From Victivallaceae bacterium (lineage in GTDB: Bacteria > Verrucomicrobiota > Lentisphaeria > Victivallales > Victivallaceae), in NCBI GenBank assembly GCA_021647315.1, contig JAKIUY010000005.1, positions 1 through 64,000 of the forward strand: 64,000 nt of DNA, written 5' to 3'. Below the pieces are notes generated by a model that had not been told where the DNA came from, ran no database searches, and worked only from the letters and a program-made list of their open reading frames with translations. Shown here in pieces: positions 1 to 7,860 of this stretch (the first letter of the stretch is position 1; each line of letters opens with the position of its first letter). A program made the position numbers and the translations under genes.

Positions 1-268
1 ATAGCGAGCCTGCGAGCGGTTTATGCTGATTTTCCGCTTGAATTATGACTGCGAAATGATACTCAACATCATTTAAAAGACACCAGAAAAACTTTCATCT
101 TTTTTCATGCCGCTTTTGACACTACCTTATTGTTGGTTCGTTTTCAGTAATTCATATTTCCAAACAAACTTATTTTACATGCAATCCATAGTAAATCAAG
201 AAGCTTAAGCCACGAATGCCATGAATTGTCACTAATAAATTTACGAAAACAGCAAAAGACAGTGAAAT

Positions 269-1063
269 TCATTCAATAAGTTTTCTGCTCTGCTGTTCGC
301 CGGTCGTCTGTTGTTCACTCAACAAACGCTTCATTGAACGATTAGTAGCATTAATCAGCTTCTGGTCGTAGGGTATTGAATGTTCATCACGGGAAGAATT
401 GAATAGTGATCCAAGGCGATAAGCCAATGGGTGATGGCACTGACTGACAAGCTTAAGTTCCTGTATTATCCGTCCCAGATGTTGTGCCGGAATACGCAAC
501 TTACCCAACTTCAGTGCCGCCCGGTATTGGGCTTTTGCCTTGGAATATTTGCGCAGTACCACAAGCGTCCTGGCAAAATAAACCCGATAAAGAATATTCC
601 CCGGCGATATATCTACAGATCTTTCCATGAAAGTAAATGCCGCTCGGTAACGTTTCTGAAAAAAATAATTCTTGCCCTCACGGAAAGTAATGAATATTTC
701 AGTACGTGCAATATCAAGCATTAAAGTCGCTAAACTAGTATCATTTGGAATGGTATTGCCGCTGATTAATTCTTCAAGAATATCATCTGCCGGTGTATCC
801 ATGATTGATGAAGTCGCAATAATCGCTTCATCACGCCCCACGCGATAAGCGGCAGATTTGAGTTTCCCATCATAAATCAGCCGTTTTTCCGGGTCGGAAA
901 GCACATCAAATGCACAAACCAGTTGTTTGAATTCCTCGGTCTTGATCGGGGAGTTGTTAAACAGGTCAGGATGGCAATGTTTAACTTTACGATAATATGC
1001 CTTCTTCAACACCTGAAAGCCACAATCGCGTTCAACTCCGAGCATGGTATAGTAGTCAGTCAC
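269..1063 (-). CDS. J-domain (DnaJ-like) protein with TPR-like C-terminus
   Basis: The first ~70 residues form a J domain: YYTMLGVERD, then a helix with the HPD tripeptide (in KHCHPDLF) that stimulates Hsp70 ATPase, then FDVLSDPEKRLIYD. There is no G/F region or zinc finger, so it is not a canonical DnaJ. Residues ~130-190 look like one or two TPR helix pairs (YFFQKRYRAAFTFMERSV; YSKAKAQYRAALKLG), suggesting a cytoplasmic co-chaperone with a protein-binding arm. I chose a GTG start because AGGAAAA lies 8 nt upstream. It stands alone; the next feature upstream on the same strand is a tRNA. The client is unknown. Confidence 0.85.
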   Translation of the reverse strand: MTDYYTMLGVERDCGFQVLKKAYYRKVKHCHPDLFNNSPIKTEEFKQLVCAFDVLSDPEKRLIYDGKLKSAAYRVGRDEAIIATSSIMDTPADDILEELISGNTIPNDTSLATLMLDIARTEIFITFREGKNYFFQKRYRAAFTFMERSVDISPGNILYRVYFARTLVVLRKYSKAKAQYRAALKLGKLRIPAQHLGRIIQELKLVSQCHHPLAYRLGSLFNSSRDEHSIPYDQKLINATNRSMKRLLSEQQTTGEQQSRKLIE

Positions 1064-1511
1064 TAAACTTTTCCTGTTTTGGGTATTTACCTGTAACCAT
1101 ATATTTTGCTAATTTAACATTTTTACAATATTATTCAACTTCAAACCCGCAACTTTCGCTACCGGTGCCCGTTTCCCAAATTGTAGAGCTGAATAGTGAG
1201 CACATGAAAATGCCCGGTCTTAACGAGACCGGATGTCACAGGCGGGACGCCTATGCTACTTTTTAGCTTAACTCTCTATTGAGGCAATTTTAAAAGTCTC
1301 CACGGCAGATTTTTGATTTTGGACGGCATCTTTTTATTTTTGAGCTCATTCACATACCCACGGGTATGATTAATCGCTAAAAAGTCAAAATCTATTCGCC
1401 CAAAACAGTAAAAATCATGCTCGCGTTGGACTTTTGAAATTACCTCTATTACATTCCCTAGTAGTCAATACATTATATATTCAGGTTCGTAGCGAAGCGG
1501 AGAAGATGAAT
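1064..1511. other. Gene-free spacer with hairpins and a dispersed repeat
   Basis: No convincing ORF. It holds a perfect 7-bp stem with 5-nt loop at 1214-1232 (CCGGTCT/AGACCGG), which could act as a weak terminator, and a 157-bp dispersed repeat copy at 1279-1435 listed separately. Confidence 0.6.
1279..1435 (+). repeat. Dispersed ~150-bp repeat, copy A
   Basis: The outer parts match the reverse complement of 52580-52714. Shared blocks include TTGAGGCAATT, TTGGACGGCATCTTTT, AAAAATCATGC and TTGGACTTTT. The middle differs between copies, but each middle carries its own hairpin: here CATACCC-AC-GGGTATG. Conserved ends with a variable central hairpin suggest a small non-autonomous element or a structured intergenic RNA. 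Confidence 0.7.
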
Positions 1512-1589
1512 TGGTCGGAGTGAGAGGATTCGAACCTCCGACTTCTGCGTCCCGAACGCAGCGCTCTAACCAGGCTGAGCCACACTCCG
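1512..1589 (-). tRNA. tRNA-Pro (anticodon CGG)
   Basis: On the minus strand the acceptor stem CGGAGTG pairs with CACTCCG, followed by discriminator A and an encoded CCA. The anticodon stem is CTGCG/CGCAG around loop TTCGGGA, giving anticodon CGG (reads CCG). The T arm GGAGGTTCGAATCCTC has the usual TTCGAAT loop. All arms pair well. Confidence 0.95.
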
Positions 1590-1698
1590 ACATCATGATT
1601 ACCGACAATTTCCATCATTCAGTAAATTGAAGTGATAAATTAGACCGAAATTACTGTTTTTCAATCCCGAAATGATAAATTTCCAAATACTCATGCCT

Positions 1699-1757
1699 GG
1701 GAACGCTGAGCCCCAGCTCAGTACTATACTATATCCGGGAACGCTGAGCCCCAGCTC
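1699..1757 (+). repeat. Two tandem copies of a GC-rich hairpin repeat
   Basis: An identical 21-nt unit (starting GGGAACGCTGAG, ending CCCCAGCTC) occurs at 1699-1719 and 1737-1757. Each unit can fold GCTGAG with CTC plus the following bases. It is GC-rich compared with the AT-rich surroundings. Confidence 0.75.
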
Positions 1758-1930
1758 GGCATATCACAAACCCGAATTGGGTTGAACAATAGTAAAAGTG
1801 TAAAGTATTTTATACTACAATAACCGTCATTTTCTTGTTTTTTATGCATGTTTTTATTTTCGCACCAAAGTTAACTTGTTGACCAATAAAATATTATATT
1901 TTATTTTTCAACAGTAGAATATTTATAAAA

Positions 1931-1975
1931 AATCATTCTGCTGTTAATTATTCTGCAAAAAAATGATTCTGTCAT
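1931..1975 (+). repeat. ATCATTCTG-type dispersed repeat, copy 1
   Basis: The sequence begins AATCATTCTGCTGTT and ends AATGATTCTGTCAT. It matches 19208-19256 closely and 33303-33371 more loosely. AATCATT and AATGATT are complementary, so each copy can fold. Confidence 0.65.
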
Positions 1976-2059
1976 GTTTTGGGTTGCCACTTTGCTGCTC
2001 TGCGAAATATGCCAAAAATTAAACTGTTTTTTTTACTTTTACCAGTTGTAATATATTTT

Positions 2060-2245
2060 TCCCGCGATAAATTTTTAACTGTTACAACTTCAGTGATGAA
2101 TCCTGTTAAATCCAGGAGCTGTCGCGCAACTGTAAAACGGTTTGTTTCAACCGTGAGCCAGAACTTGCTGAATATTGTAGTCGGCGGCGTTTCCGCGTAG
2201 AAACACATGACCACGGCTGAGATAATCTCACCACTCTGTTTCTAC
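2060..2245 (+). promoter_or_regulatory. Probable cobalamin riboswitch with expression platform
   Basis: The core matches the B12 riboswitch consensus in order: CCTG-TTAAATC-CAGG (P4-like), GCGCAACTGTAA at 2123-2134, a hairpin ACGGTT/AACCGT at 2137-2154, and the B12 box GAGCCAGAACTTGCT at 2154-2168. Downstream, GTAGAAACA (2197-2205) pairs perfectly with TGTTTCTAC (2237-2245). A competing stem GTTTC/GAAAC (2189-2204) overlaps the first arm, which is the arrangement expected of a switch. No covariance model was run. It precedes the pseudopilin at 2294. Confidence 0.7.
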
Positions 2246-2293
2246 CGAAAATTCCGCATAGTGCGCGAAACACAAACAAAGGAAACAGACAAA

Positions 2294-3154
2294 ATGTCTC
2301 AACTGCGCTCAAACATGTTCTCAGAGCATAATATTGTTACTGCCTCCAGGCAGTATATCGTCAGTAACCGCAAGCTTCGCCAACGCAACAAAAAGAGTAA
2401 TTTTACCCTCATTGAATTATTGGTGGTCGTGGCTATTATCGCCATCCTGGCCGGCATGTTATTACCGGCACTTGGTCAGGCAAAAGACAAGGCAAAATCG
2501 ATCAATTGTGTCAGTAATCTAAAACAACTGGGTACAGCACTGAATAATTATACCGGAGACAATGACGGGTTTTTCTCCCCGCATGCTTATTCAGGGAATT
2601 TAATAGCCTGGTGTGGGTCGCGTAGTAGCACAAGTAATCCATTTGAACCGGAGGGCGGATTATTGACCGGTTACTTAGGCAACAGTAAAGATGCCAAATC
2701 ATGTCCTACTTCACCACAAGTATCTAAAACAGGCGGCATGAGTTTTTCAACCAATGCAGGGACTGGCGGTTACGGCTATAATGGTACTTATCTAGGCAAA
2801 CAGACTACCGACTGGACAGATTCTGCATACTACTATCCAGCGCGAGTTTCTATGGTCAGAAAAAGTTCAAAAACGATCGCATTTGCCGATTCAGCCGGGC
2901 TTGATACCAATAAAAAACATGTTCAGGTCTATTCAGTAACACCACCTAAAGCCGGCACATGGCTGATGTCGCCGGACATGCATTTCCGCCACGCTGACCG
3001 CGCAAACGTCAATTGGGTTGACGGTCATGTTTCTTCTGAAGCAATGACATTTTCCCATAATCACTACGCAGGTCCGAGTGCAGGTGATTGTATGAATATT
3101 CTAAAACTAGGTTGGTTCGGGGCAGACAACAACGACCTGTTCGACCGTCAATAG
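2294..3154 (+). CDS. DUF1559-like pseudopilin (prepilin N-methylation signal)
   Basis: It encodes 286 aa if started at 2294, where AAAGGAAACAGACAAA gives a good Shine-Dalgarno. An in-frame ATG at 2207 lies inside the riboswitch platform and is unlikely. Residues ~37-60 carry the type IV prepilin leader and helix [19 protein letters not shown], cleaved by a PilD-type peptidase with Glu5 present. The helix is followed by the family-typical [12 protein letters not shown] segment. The C-terminus has the H-X9-DG type ending ([13 protein letters not shown]). These proteins are abundant in Lentisphaerae and Planctomycetes and presumably sit in the envelope; their role is unknown. The upstream cobalamin riboswitch sets it apart from the other pseudopilins here. 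Confidence 0.9.
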   Translation: MSQLRSNMFSEHNIVTASRQYIVSNRKLRQRNKKSNFTLIELLVVVAIIAILAGMLLPALGQAKDKAKSINCVSNLKQLGTALNNYTGDNDGFFSPHAYSGNLIAWCGSRSSTSNPFEPEGGLLTGYLGNSKDAKSCPTSPQVSKTGGMSFSTNAGTGGYGYNGTYLGKQTTDWTDSAYYYPARVSMVRKSSKTIAFADSAGLDTNKKHVQVYSVTPPKAGTWLMSPDMHFRHADRANVNWVDGHVSSEAMTFSHNHYAGPSAGDCMNILKLGWFGADNNDLFDRQ

Positions 3155-3206
3155 TAAACATAACATCTCCTGTTCCCTGGAAAGATAATGCGACAACAAG
3201 ATCTTT

Positions 3207-4262
3207 TCAGGGAGCTTTTATTTGATGCGGGCGGGTGGATTCCCGGATGATAAGTTTTTGCGGTAACATATAGGTCTCGTCTAATTTCCTCTGAAAAATC
3301 ATCTTAACGGCCATTTCTGCACCGGCGACATAGCCTAATTCAACTGTCGTCAAGGCTGGATGAAATAGGTCGGCACCGGGAATATTATCAAATCCGACAA
3401 TAGAAAAATCTTCAGGAATCGCAAAACCTGCCTCCCGCAATGCCCGCATGCCACCCAGTGCTCTGGCATCGTTGGAAAAAACTATGGCTGTAGGTTGATC
3501 AGGAAGTGCTAAGATTTCATCAACCAAATGCCGGCCGATAGCCTGATAATCGGGAAAATCCCCTAAGGGGGCATCTTCAATAATGGTTGAACATTTTACA
3601 TCACTGCCTTTGAATTTTTCCTCTATCGCGTCAAACTGCTCGCTGGCACTACCGGCACAGACAATATGCTGATGCGCTTTATTTATAAGCATATCAGCCA
3701 TCTTGAAGCCTGCTGCTCGCGGATCTTTGATCAGTTGATTATATTTTCTTCTACGGTCAAGTGTACTAACTAATCTAACCAATGGAATTTTACGAGAGCG
3801 AGCGAAATTTATCACCCTTTCAGGCATTTCTCCGACGATGCCACCCCACTCCTGTTCACATATTCTTTTAAACATTGTATCATCATGCATAAAATGAGTC
3901 AATATTGATTCGACCAGAATTCCATGTTCGAAAAACTTCCTTTCCAAAGTCTCCTGAAAAAGTGAAAAAATCGGGTTGGTATAGTTAGGAATGACCAATA
4001 ACACTTTCGACAACATTTTGTAAGCGTGAACCTTTTCGCTATTGGCGACGAATGACCCTCTACCGACAAAACGGTGAATGATATTATCATTTTCCAGTTC
4101 GCGCATCGCCACCTCCGCGACGCGTTGACTGACATCAAGCCGCCGGGCAATCTCACGTTGCGGTGGCAGTTTATCCCCCTCCTGCATCTCATTTTCACGA
4201 ATTAAAGCGCAAATATATTCCTGCACTTTACTCTTTAAAGTTTTTTTCCCATTACTTTGCAT
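3207..4262 (-). CDS. GntR/LacI-type transcriptional regulator (AraR-like layout)
   Basis: 351 aa. Residues ~8-75 are a GntR winged helix-turn-helix (GDKLPPQREIARRLDVSQR, then HRFVGRGSFVA). Residues ~85-345 form a LacI/periplasmic-binding-protein sugar sensor (LLVIPNYTNPIFSLFQETLE; AIVFSNDARALGGMRALREA; FSIVGFDNIPGADLFHPALTTV). This layout is known from AraR-like repressors that respond to a sugar. AAGGAT lies upstream of the ATG. Its own promoter has the TGACTCA operator pattern seen at five other promoters in this window, so autoregulation and control of the neighbouring carbohydrate genes is a reasonable inference. The ligand is unknown. Confidence 0.9.
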   Translation of the reverse strand: MQSNGKKTLKSKVQEYICALIRENEMQEGDKLPPQREIARRLDVSQRVAEVAMRELENDNIIHRFVGRGSFVANSEKVHAYKMLSKVLLVIPNYTNPIFSLFQETLERKFFEHGILVESILTHFMHDDTMFKRICEQEWGGIVGEMPERVINFARSRKIPLVRLVSTLDRRRKYNQLIKDPRAAGFKMADMLINKAHQHIVCAGSASEQFDAIEEKFKGSDVKCSTIIEDAPLGDFPDYQAIGRHLVDEILALPDQPTAIVFSNDARALGGMRALREAGFAIPEDFSIVGFDNIPGADLFHPALTTVELGYVAGAEMAVKMIFQRKLDETYMLPQKLIIRESTRPHQIKAP

Positions 4263-4291
4263 ATATATGATTATCCTTGAATTACAGATCT

Positions 4292-4344
4292 TTGACTTAT
4301 TGACTCATTGAGTCAATTATACCACAAACAAAGTCAATTGTCAA
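4292..4344 (-). promoter_or_regulatory. Promoter/operator of the GntR/LacI regulator
   Basis: On the minus strand: -35 TTGACA (4339-4344), 17-nt spacer, -10 TATAAT (4316-4321), then an operator at 4292-4316. The operator contains the perfect palindrome TTGACTCATTGAGTCAA (4300-4316) next to a further TTGACTTA half-site. Its position over the start site fits repression. Confidence 0.8.
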
Positions 4345-4477
4345 CTATTTTTCAAGATATTTTCACTTTCTTTTTGAAGTAAATTTAGTTGGTCTCCTGG
4401 ATGCTAGTCACCCTGTATACGTCCAGCGTTTTAACATAAACGAGACGTTTAGCTCGATAAGAACCCACAAAAAACAG

Positions 4478-4596
4478 GTTGGATTTTTCGCTTGATTGCA
4501 AACAGCTGCTCTGCGTTACGAAAATATTTATAAGTTCTACTATGTAAAGACTTTCGTGCCTTAATCAGCAGTCCGCATCCTATGCGAAAAATCCAA
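4478..4596. repeat. Inverted-repeat-bounded segment
   Basis: Perfect 13-bp inverted repeats TTGGATTTTTCGC (4478-4490) and GCGAAAAATCCAA (4584-4596) enclose ~93 bp and end 1 nt from the stop codon of the phosphoesterase gene. Part of the left arm (ACAGGTTGGATTT) recurs near 54985. No ORF inside. The rest of the 4345-4597 spacer shows nothing clear. Confidence 0.6.
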
Positions 4597-4597
4597 T

Positions 4598-5674
4598 TTA
4601 TTTTTGAGCGGATACTAAAACAACATTCCAGTGTTCGAAGCTGAATTTGTCGCGATATTGATTGGTGGTGTCTGCGGTGTTTCGGTCCAGTGAGCCGGTA
4701 CGGGAATATTCGTTGAGAATTTCGCTTGCTATCGGCATGAAGGTGTGATAAAAACCATTCTTGTAACAACGCACCCAGAGGTATCCGCAGGGGAAATGGG
4801 TTATCTGCGGCACATTGAGCTGAACACAGTTGCCAATATCTACCCGAGCGGCAACATTTTTATGCCCAATATAGATAATACCATGTTTGGCTGACAGTTG
4901 ATCCAGCAATTCATGTTGTTCCGCATGATCACTGACCTGTTTATCTGTTCCGATAATATGGTCGTCGGCAAACAGTTGATAATGGGATAGCATAATGAAT
5001 GGTTGAACTGAACTTATCGCCTTGATCAGTTTGATATTCTCCGCCGTGCCAATTTTACCCTGAGCGGTATTGCAGCCGATAACCGGCATGTTTTTCAGGT
5101 TTGCTTGCCAACTGAATGTGCCAAAAATATTCAGCCAAGCGGTTATTGATGGTTTGCCATGTGCCAGATCATGATTACCGGGCACGGTCAGCAATGGACA
5201 ATTGAGTGAAGCAAAGATCTCAGCCGCCCGCTGGTATTCCTGCGGACTGCCGGTATCAACGATATCCCCCGGAATCAATAGGCAGTCAACATTTAAATCA
5301 TTAATCTGCTTGATTACCTGCTGTAAGATTGTGGGGCTTTCAATATGCAGACGGCCAAAACGATTCTCATATTTCATCGCCAGGTGGGGGTCGCCGATCA
5401 CAGCGTATTGGAACAGCAGTTCACCTTCAGGTTGCGGCAATGTATGAAACTGGATAATTTTTTCCCGGTCATGCCACTGGACCTGCATGGTATAGTCGCA
5501 GTCAGCCTGAAGTCCAGTTAGATTGATACGGCCAATACGGTTGAGCTCACGCGTCGCTTTTTCTAGAGTATGTGTCGCCGATGAGACCGTTACCTTAACA
5601 ATTGCGCTGGCACTGATACTATACCGCACCAACACGCTATCCCATGTAACATCAACAATCGAGATGTAGTCCAT
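4598..5674 (-). CDS. Calcineurin-type metallophosphoesterase
   Basis: 358 aa from the ATG at 5674, which has AGGAAAAATTTAGTT upstream; an earlier ATG at 5707 has no site. The N-terminal ~85 residues look like a fibronectin-III/purple-acid-phosphatase N-domain (LTGLQADCDYTMQVQW). The metal-ligand blocks follow in order: GDPH, LLIPGDIVD, PGNHD, LSHYQLF and YIGHKNV, so the bimetal site appears complete. No signal peptide, so probably cytoplasmic. It is the last gene of the minus-strand series starting near 21 kb, but ~260 bp of repeat separate it from the gene upstream. The substrate (phosphomonoester or diester) cannot be read from the sequence. Confidence 0.85.
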   Translation of the reverse strand: MDYISIVDVTWDSVLVRYSISASAIVKVTVSSATHTLEKATRELNRIGRINLTGLQADCDYTMQVQWHDREKIIQFHTLPQPEGELLFQYAVIGDPHLAMKYENRFGRLHIESPTILQQVIKQINDLNVDCLLIPGDIVDTGSPQEYQRAAEIFASLNCPLLTVPGNHDLAHGKPSITAWLNIFGTFSWQANLKNMPVIGCNTAQGKIGTAENIKLIKAISSVQPFIMLSHYQLFADDHIIGTDKQVSDHAEQHELLDQLSAKHGIIYIGHKNVAARVDIGNCVQLNVPQITHFPCGYLWVRCYKNGFYHTFMPIASEILNEYSRTGSLDRNTADTTNQYRDKFSFEHWNVVLVSAQK

Positions 5675-5758
5675 AACTAAATTTTTCCTGTTTTTCATGA
5701 CAACCAATTGTTAGGTTATGGCTTGCCATAAGGTAACAATTAAATTTCGTGTCTTTCG

Positions 5759-5910
5759 TACTACTAACCGTCATTTTCGTATTTTTCATGCACGTTTTTC
5801 TGAAATATAGCATTTAAGTTTTTGCTCCGCAAATACTTAAATATTTGTAGTTTTTTCGTGTTTTTCGTGGTTAAAAATCTTTTTATTTGCGGCTATGCAA
5901 CTCTGCGCTT
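5759..5910. repeat. Dispersed ~150-bp intergenic repeat
   Basis: Closely matches 25401-25543 and, in split form, 1813-1856 plus 1977-2009. All start near ACCGTCATT and share a stretch TTTTTCATGCACGTTTTTCT. The interior has a stem ATTTAAGT/ACTTAAAT, here enclosing TTTGC-TCC-GCAAA. No coding potential. Confidence 0.75.
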
Positions 5911-5933
5911 TTCATGATAAAAAAAACATTTTG

Positions 5934-7064
5934 TTATAAACTAATTTCTAAATTGGGTAATCGGGTTGCTTCATATATTCTAGCGGCTAAAACCATGGGG
6001 TCTTCCGTCGCCTTGTCCAGCAACTTTGTCTCATGATTAAAACAGCGTTTCAATTGTTCTGAACACCATTGCTGCATGCTGTCTGAGACGTCAAAATCAT
6101 AATGATCGCTAAAGGCGTGCAGGGTATATGCAGTCTCAAATCCGGTTACGTTATAGGGAAAACCAAACCGGTTATGCGGCAGATTTTGCTGATTGGCCGG
6201 CGCGCCACTGACTGCATTTTCATATTGGGTATCTAACAACACATTGTAATATTCGTCATCAAGAATATAATTCAACGCTGATTTGAATCTTGAATCTTTG
6301 AATATTGCCAGCTCCGGTCTTAACTGTCTGATCACCCCATAAGCATAGAGACTGAACCCATGATATGGGATCTCTTTATGCGCCATCGCCGGGTTATGCT
6401 GAACACGTTCCTGTTCCCAGTAAACCCGGTGACAGATACAGCCTGAATCATATACTTTAAAATAATTTGGGATATTATCAAGAAAACAATCAACTTTTTC
6501 CAGGATATGATCGTGGGTAGGAGTTACAAGCAAAAGGCCTGCCAGAGCAAACCAGAGCAGGTGATTATAGGTATCAGTGATATGAATATGGCAAGCTTTC
6601 GGTTGATAGAAAATATCCTGAATATGCTCAGATGAGCCGGCCGCGTTTATCGCAGTCCACAGACCGGTTTTAAAATCAAATGGATAGAGGTTGAAAACTT
6701 CAATTGCCGTATCACGATACTTGGATTCGCCAAAGGTTGTTGTTGCCAGTGCCAGTGCTTCCATCACCCATGCCGGAGCGATCAGACCATTGGGGTTGCC
6801 GACAGTACAGAGGAAACCTTTGCCATAAGGACGCGCTGCATTGCTGATCAGATAATCACAGCAACGCAGTGCCGCATCACGGAAGCGAGGAATTTCGGTA
6901 ATTTGCCAAACCTTCATAAATAGAATTGCCCAATGAGCAGTGGCGCGCAGCGGAGTATCCTGATGTTGGTAAGGGCCGTTATGACCGGCAGGCATTGCGC
7001 CATTTTTACTTTGCAAAGTTAAGGCCTGTTCTGCACTTTGGCACAAAATATCATAAAGCATCAT
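5934..7064 (-). CDS. Six-hairpin (alpha/alpha)6-like protein, function unknown
   Basis: 376 aa, no signal peptide. It is rich in Trp, Tyr and His, with repeated helical segments (ATAHWAILFMKVWQI; WVMEALALATTTFGESKYRD; TDTYNHLLWFALAGLLLV; HGFSLYAYGVIRQLRPELA). These resemble the (alpha/alpha)6 barrels of unsaturated glucuronyl hydrolases, GH88/GH105 and similar enzymes. I cannot assign a family or identify catalytic residues. Its ATG overlaps the TGA of the MBL gene upstream by 4 bp (ATGA), so the two are translationally coupled. Context suggests carbohydrate metabolism. Confidence 0.65.
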   Translation of the reverse strand: MMLYDILCQSAEQALTLQSKNGAMPAGHNGPYQHQDTPLRATAHWAILFMKVWQITEIPRFRDAALRCCDYLISNAARPYGKGFLCTVGNPNGLIAPAWVMEALALATTTFGESKYRDTAIEVFNLYPFDFKTGLWTAINAAGSSEHIQDIFYQPKACHIHITDTYNHLLWFALAGLLLVTPTHDHILEKVDCFLDNIPNYFKVYDSGCICHRVYWEQERVQHNPAMAHKEIPYHGFSLYAYGVIRQLRPELAIFKDSRFKSALNYILDDEYYNVLLDTQYENAVSGAPANQQNLPHNRFGFPYNVTGFETAYTLHAFSDHYDFDVSDSMQQWCSEQLKRCFNHETKLLDKATEDPMVLAARIYEATRLPNLEISL

Positions 7065-7834
7065 ATTTCAATCCTAGTTCCTACTGATGGCGTAATGGTA
7101 TTGGCAAATAGATTTTTTGCGCTGGCAAGTATTTCCTGTTGCTGTTCATCAATATAATGCACTAGTGCCAATTGTTTAACTTTAGCTTGTTTGGCAACCA
7201 ACGCGGCATCCGGGGCACCTGAATGGTCTTCATGCATAGAAAAGCTATCGCCACACGAAGCTTCATGGACTAAAAGGTCTGCTCCATGGGCATTAATGAC
7301 CAGATTTTCACATGGTCCGGTATCGCCGGAATAGACAATTTTCTTTTTACTGCCATTATCCTGAAATATATAACCCAACGAAGGTACTGGATGCTGGGTT
7401 GCAAATGCTTTAATCATAACATCCTCAGTTTCGATAATATCCCCATCAGTAAGCGGGATAATTTTAACTTTTAAGCTTTTTGAAAATTTCTCCGTTCCTT
7501 CGTGATCCAGATAATTATATGCAAGGTTAACAATTTTCTCAATACTCTGTTGAGGCCCAACAATTTTCATTGGCGCTCTTTCGGAATATTGTTTCATACT
7601 CATCGCCAGATAAAATAGGTATTGCGCCAACCCGAGATAGTGATCGGGATGAGAATGGGTAATAAACAGGTAATCAAGCTCCAGCGGAGATACTCCAAAC
7701 TGCAACATATTGACCGCTGAATACCACCCGGTATCAACCATATATCTATTATTAATCAAAGCACAGGCTGTATCATTATTTTTTCCCGGCTTTACCGCCG
7801 AGGTACCTAAAAACAGCATATTTAAATCATTCAT
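7061..7834 (-). CDS. MBL-fold metallo-hydrolase (RNase Z/Lactonase-like)
   Basis: 257 aa from the ATG at 7834, supported by AAGGAG 6-7 nt upstream; a longer frame to 7864 has none. The metallo-beta-lactamase motif is THSHPDH (residues 59-65). Further ligand blocks are VYSGDTGPC, VHEAS and a late LVHYIDEQQ. Layout and length match RNase Z-like or phosphodiesterase MBL proteins. There is no long substrate-binding exosite arm, so tRNA maturation is not assured. It is cytoplasmic. It follows the golvesin-domain gene by 26 nt and overlaps the next gene by 4 bp, so it is part of one operon. A role in processing a sugar phosphate or lactone is plausible but unproved. Confidence 0.85.
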   Translation of the reverse strand: MNDLNMLFLGTSAVKPGKNNDTACALINNRYMVDTGWYSAVNMLQFGVSPLELDYLFITHSHPDHYLGLAQYLFYLAMSMKQYSERAPMKIVGPQQSIEKIVNLAYNYLDHEGTEKFSKSLKVKIIPLTDGDIIETEDVMIKAFATQHPVPSLGYIFQDNGSKKKIVYSGDTGPCENLVINAHGADLLVHEASCGDSFSMHEDHSGAPDAALVAKQAKVKQLALVHYIDEQQQEILASAKNLFANTITPSVGTRIEI

Positions 7835-7860
7835 TATAACTCCTTGCTTATATAATTGCC

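Larger units (their letters stand above)
1591..2050. other. Repeat-rich spacer upstream of the riboswitch
   Basis: No gene seen. It contains two tandem 21-nt repeats with a GAGCCCCAGCTC core, a split copy of a dispersed repeat (1813-1856 and 1977-2009), a segment shared with 35420-35451 (1861-1892) and one copy of an ATCATTCTG repeat (1931-1975). The arrangement looks like nested insertions. Confidence 0.6.

Noticed and set aside
1-268. AT-rich leading spacer
   Set aside because: No ORF, RNA or convincing repeat could be supported.
1699-1757. Possible CRISPR-like direct repeats
   Set aside because: Only two units with a 17-bp spacer and no cas genes; it is a palindromic repeat pair. No CRISPR array is seen anywhere in the window.
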